From Paraburkholderia ferrariae NBRC 106233 (GTDB lineage Bacteria; Pseudomonadota; Gammaproteobacteria; Burkholderiales; Burkholderiaceae), in contig NZ_BAYB01000002.1 in NCBI RefSeq assembly GCF_000685035.1, forward strand, positions 124,001 to 188,000: 64,000 nucleotides of DNA. Reading direction: 5' to 3'. Below the pieces are notes generated by a model. It was not told the DNA's origin. It saw only the letters and a program-made list of their open reading frames with translations, and searched no databases. Of this stretch, positions 62,290 through 64,000 are shown one piece after another. The position numbers and the translations under genes were made by a program. Within the stretch, counting starts at the first letter, position 1. Each line of letters starts with the position of its first letter.

Positions 62290-63237
62290 ATGCATCGAAT
62301 CGGATTTTTCGTTTGTCGTGGCCACGATGCGCTTGATCTTGGCGGCCCACTCTCGGCCTTTAATCAGGTGGCCACAGTCGCGGGCCATACGCCGTACGAT
62401 CTTCAGGTCATCTCGCAGTCCGGAGGCCCGGTGCCAGGCAATACGGGCCTTGCGATCGAGACAAAGCCGCCCGGAAGGCGCAGGTTCGACACCGTCGTTT
62501 TTGTGGGCGGCGATATCGGTCCGATGCAGACACCGGAAAATATCGCCGCTGCCAGGAAGCTGGGCGCCAGGGCGACGCGGGTGGCCAGCGTGTGTACGGG
62601 GGCCTTTCTGCTTGCGGAAACCGGTTTGCTGGATGGCTTGCGAGCCACGACGCACTGGCGATACGCTGCGCTATTGCAGTCGCGCTTTCCTCGCACCAGG
62701 GTCGAGGGGGACAGTATCTATATCGTGGATGGCCGCATCTGGACCTCGGCGGGCATCGCCTCCGGAATAGACCTGGCGCTCGGCATGATAGAAAAAGATA
62801 TGGGCGCGGAGATTGCGCGCGCTGTCTCCAGGCTTTTGGTGGTTCCGTATCGTCGGCCAGGCGGGCAGTCCCAATTCTCTGCCATGTCGCAGATGGAGCC
62901 GGAATCGGATCGCATCCGCATCGCGCTGAATTTTGCCAGGGAACATCTGGCTGAAGCGCTGCCTGTCGAACGGCTCGCCGATGCCGCGAGTTTAAGTTTG
63001 CGGCAGTTCGGCCGAGCCTTTCGCCGGGAGACCGGTGAAACACCCGCGAAGGCGGTCGAGCGCTTGCGCGTTGAAGCTGCGAGGCTGCGCCTGCAGGGCG
63101 GCAGCGAACCGATCGAACAGATTGCGCTGGCTGTGGGATTCACCGATCCGGAACGGATGCGGCGGGCTTTCGTCAAACTGCATGGGCACCCGCCGCAAGC
63201 GATCCGGCGCGAGAGCCGGTCGAACGCAGCACGCTGA
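62290..63237 (+). CDS. GlxA-type AraC regulator (DJ-1/PfpI + HTH)
   Basis: Transcriptional activator of 315 residues. The N-terminal DJ-1/PfpI amidotransferase-like domain (about 1-185) holds the Cys segment ASVCTGAFLLAETGLL (Cys at about 100). The C-terminal AraC DNA-binding domain (about 210-305) has two HTH motifs (LADAASLSLRQFGRAFRRETG, and IEQIALAVGFTDPERMRRAFVKLHG). The FtrA/GlxA/CdhR group regulates catabolic genes in response to small molecules. It is convergent with the DUF4440-like gene at 63269. Confidence 0.92.
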   Translation: MHRIGFFVCRGHDALDLGGPLSAFNQVATVAGHTPYDLQVISQSGGPVPGNTGLAIETKPPGRRRFDTVVFVGGDIGPMQTPENIAAARKLGARATRVASVCTGAFLLAETGLLDGLRATTHWRYAALLQSRFPRTRVEGDSIYIVDGRIWTSAGIASGIDLALGMIEKDMGAEIARAVSRLLVVPYRRPGGQSQFSAMSQMEPESDRIRIALNFAREHLAEALPVERLADAASLSLRQFGRAFRRETGETPAKAVERLRVEAARLRLQGGSEPIEQIALAVGFTDPERMRRAFVKLHGHPPQAIRRESRSNAAR

Positions 63238-63268
63238 TCGACCGCCGGCCGATCAGCGCACTGCATGG

Positions 63269-63751
63269 TCAATTCTCGTCAGTTTTCAGGGCAGCGTATT
63301 CGTTCCACATGTCGCGATGCAACTTCCACGCGCCGCCCTGTTTCACGAAGATGAGGATCTGCTTGCCGCGGAATGTGAGCTTTCCGCTCTGGTCGCGAAT
63401 TTCCGCATCCGAAACTTCCGTCACGATCTGATTGTTACCGTAGAACTCGTCATGGCTGAACGATACGGTGTGCGGCTTTAATCCGGCATATCCCTTGGCG
63501 AAGTACCCGGTGATCGCCGTGCTGCCCGTGACTTTGTCGCCGCCGGGCGGCAAGAGTGTGCCATCGCGGGTATAGAGGCGGCCGATCGCCTCGTAGTCTC
63601 CTCGCGCAAAAGCATCTGCCCATCGCGCGTTTTCGGCTTTGATCGCCGCTTCGGGCGGACGTTGCGCATCACCGGCAATAGCCGGCGCCGCAAACGAGAA
63701 AAAGGAGACGCAGGCTGCAAGAGCAGCCGTACAAAGACGGATCTGTTGCAT
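63269..63751 (-). CDS. exported SnoaL/DUF4440-like protein
   Basis: Cystatin/NTF2-like fold protein of 160 residues with a signal peptide (ending APAIAG at about residue 27). KAENARWADAFARGDYEAIGRLYTRDGTLLPPGG is the YybH/DUF4440 signature (cited by its landmarks WADAFARGDY and LYTRDGTLLPP), and the C-terminal GGAWKLHRDMWN is also typical. The ATG at 63751 gives the normal signal; an ATG at 63799 would add a hydrophilic extension. It follows the DJ-1-like gene (minus strand). Function unknown; ketosteroid-isomerase-type folds bind varied hydrophobic ligands. Confidence 0.8.
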   Translation of the reverse strand: MQQIRLCTAALAACVSFFSFAAPAIAGDAQRPPEAAIKAENARWADAFARGDYEAIGRLYTRDGTLLPPGGDKVTGSTAITGYFAKGYAGLKPHTVSFSHDEFYGNNQIVTEVSDAEIRDQSGKLTFRGKQILIFVKQGGAWKLHRDMWNEYAALKTDEN

Positions 63752-63841
63752 CGAATGATTTCCGGTTCTGGCTTGAATTGAAAGGGCGGCGGCCTTCATC
63801 GAGACCTGCCGATGGCTTTGCGCAGATTGTCTGCAGGCGTT

Positions 63842-64000
63842 TCAGAGAACGCCTGGAATTCGCGCGAGCCCCCTGGACGCACCGGGCAATTCTTTATCGA
63901 CCATCGCGATGACTTCGGGCCGCGCGTCTCTGGGATGCCCGGAGTGGAACGGCGGAGCGGGATCGTATTCGATCACGAGTTGCGTGAATTCGGCAGCCTG
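63842..64000 (-). CDS. DJ-1/PfpI family protein, C-terminal fragment cut by window edge
   Basis: Only 52 C-terminal residues lie in the window. QLVIEYDPAPPFHSGHP is the last conserved segment of the DJ-1/PfpI (ThiJ) amidotransferase-like family, where IEYDPxPPFxxGxP follows the catalytic domain. It ends in a stop at 63842-63844, about 90 bp before the DUF4440-like gene, so the two may be co-transcribed. The rest of the gene, including the catalytic Cys, is beyond the edge. Confidence 0.7.
   Translation of the reverse strand, partial: QAAEFTQLVIEYDPAPPFHSGHPRDARPEVIAMVDKELPGASRGLARIPGVL

Noticed and set aside
1..64000. tRNA, rRNA, CRISPR array, intact IS element or prophage
   Set aside because: No cloverleaf-like sequences, regularly spaced repeats, transposase or phage structural genes were seen in reading the window.

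Overview
The window is 64 kb of a high-GC (roughly 60-68% by eye) Gram-negative chromosome. The gene families, the Burkholderia-type trimeric porin, the complete mdc malonate decarboxylase operon, the many LysR regulators and the H-NS-like protein all point to Burkholderiaceae, most likely Paraburkholderia or Caballeronia. I saw no tRNA, rRNA, CRISPR array or intact insertion sequence. The replicon looks accessory: small catabolic modules, each with its own regulator.

Layout. 1-2.7 kb: aldo/keto reductase (cut by the left edge) and a short-chain dehydrogenase, divergent from a LysR gene that has two tandem inverted repeats before it. 2.7-8.3 kb: a TctE/TctD-like two-component system divergent from an exported NitT/TauT-type binding protein, then an MFS carrier and an exported isochorismatase-fold protein. 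8.4-13.4 kb: an H-NS-like protein, a cation:proton antiporter, a lipoprotein and small unknowns. 13.4-19.7 kb: a complete RND efflux operon (outer membrane lipoprotein, adaptor, pump) ending in a strong terminator. 20.4-25 kb: a MmyB-type regulator, a phytanoyl-CoA-dioxygenase-like protein with a divergent LacI-like regulator, and a DadA-like FAD oxidoreductase.

25-38 kb is the most interesting catabolic region. A seven-gene operon on the minus strand runs: two paralogous amidohydrolases, UbiD-type decarboxylase, UbiX-type prenyltransferase, CobW metallochaperone, NCS2 purine/xanthine-type permease, and an aminohydrolase of the 8-oxoguanine/isoxanthopterin deaminase kind. A LysR gene diverges from it. 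Next to it lie a second LysR gene and a two-subunit molybdenum hydroxylase. Together they look like uptake, hydroxylation, deamination and decarboxylation of a fused N-heterocycle (purine or pteridine). The distal amidohydrolase has lost its metal-binding HxH motif.

38.0-38.6 kb holds what looks like an attenuator: a 28-codon leader reading frame, two mutually exclusive hairpins (the second a terminator), and a third hairpin that buries the ribosome binding site of a 107-residue unknown protein. A porin, a small membrane protein and an AlkB homologue follow.

41.8-50.4 kb: mdcABCDEGH with a GntR-type regulator and a divergent MFS carrier that is the likely malonate importer. 50.4-53.1 kb: a ModA-like exported binding protein, a cupin, a carboxymuconolactone-decarboxylase-like protein and their divergent LysR regulator, with a perfect 14-bp palindrome before it. 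53.1-60 kb is gene-poor, with degenerate spacers, a lower-GC two-domain protein (LamG-like sandwich plus nucleoside-deoxyribosyltransferase-like domain, a possible defence effector), an ECF sigma factor with its YciI partner, and an exported phospholipase-D-like protein. 60-64 kb: a winged-helix-like small protein, RhlE RNA helicase, a GlxA-type AraC regulator, an exported SnoaL/DUF4440-like protein and the end of a DJ-1/PfpI protein.
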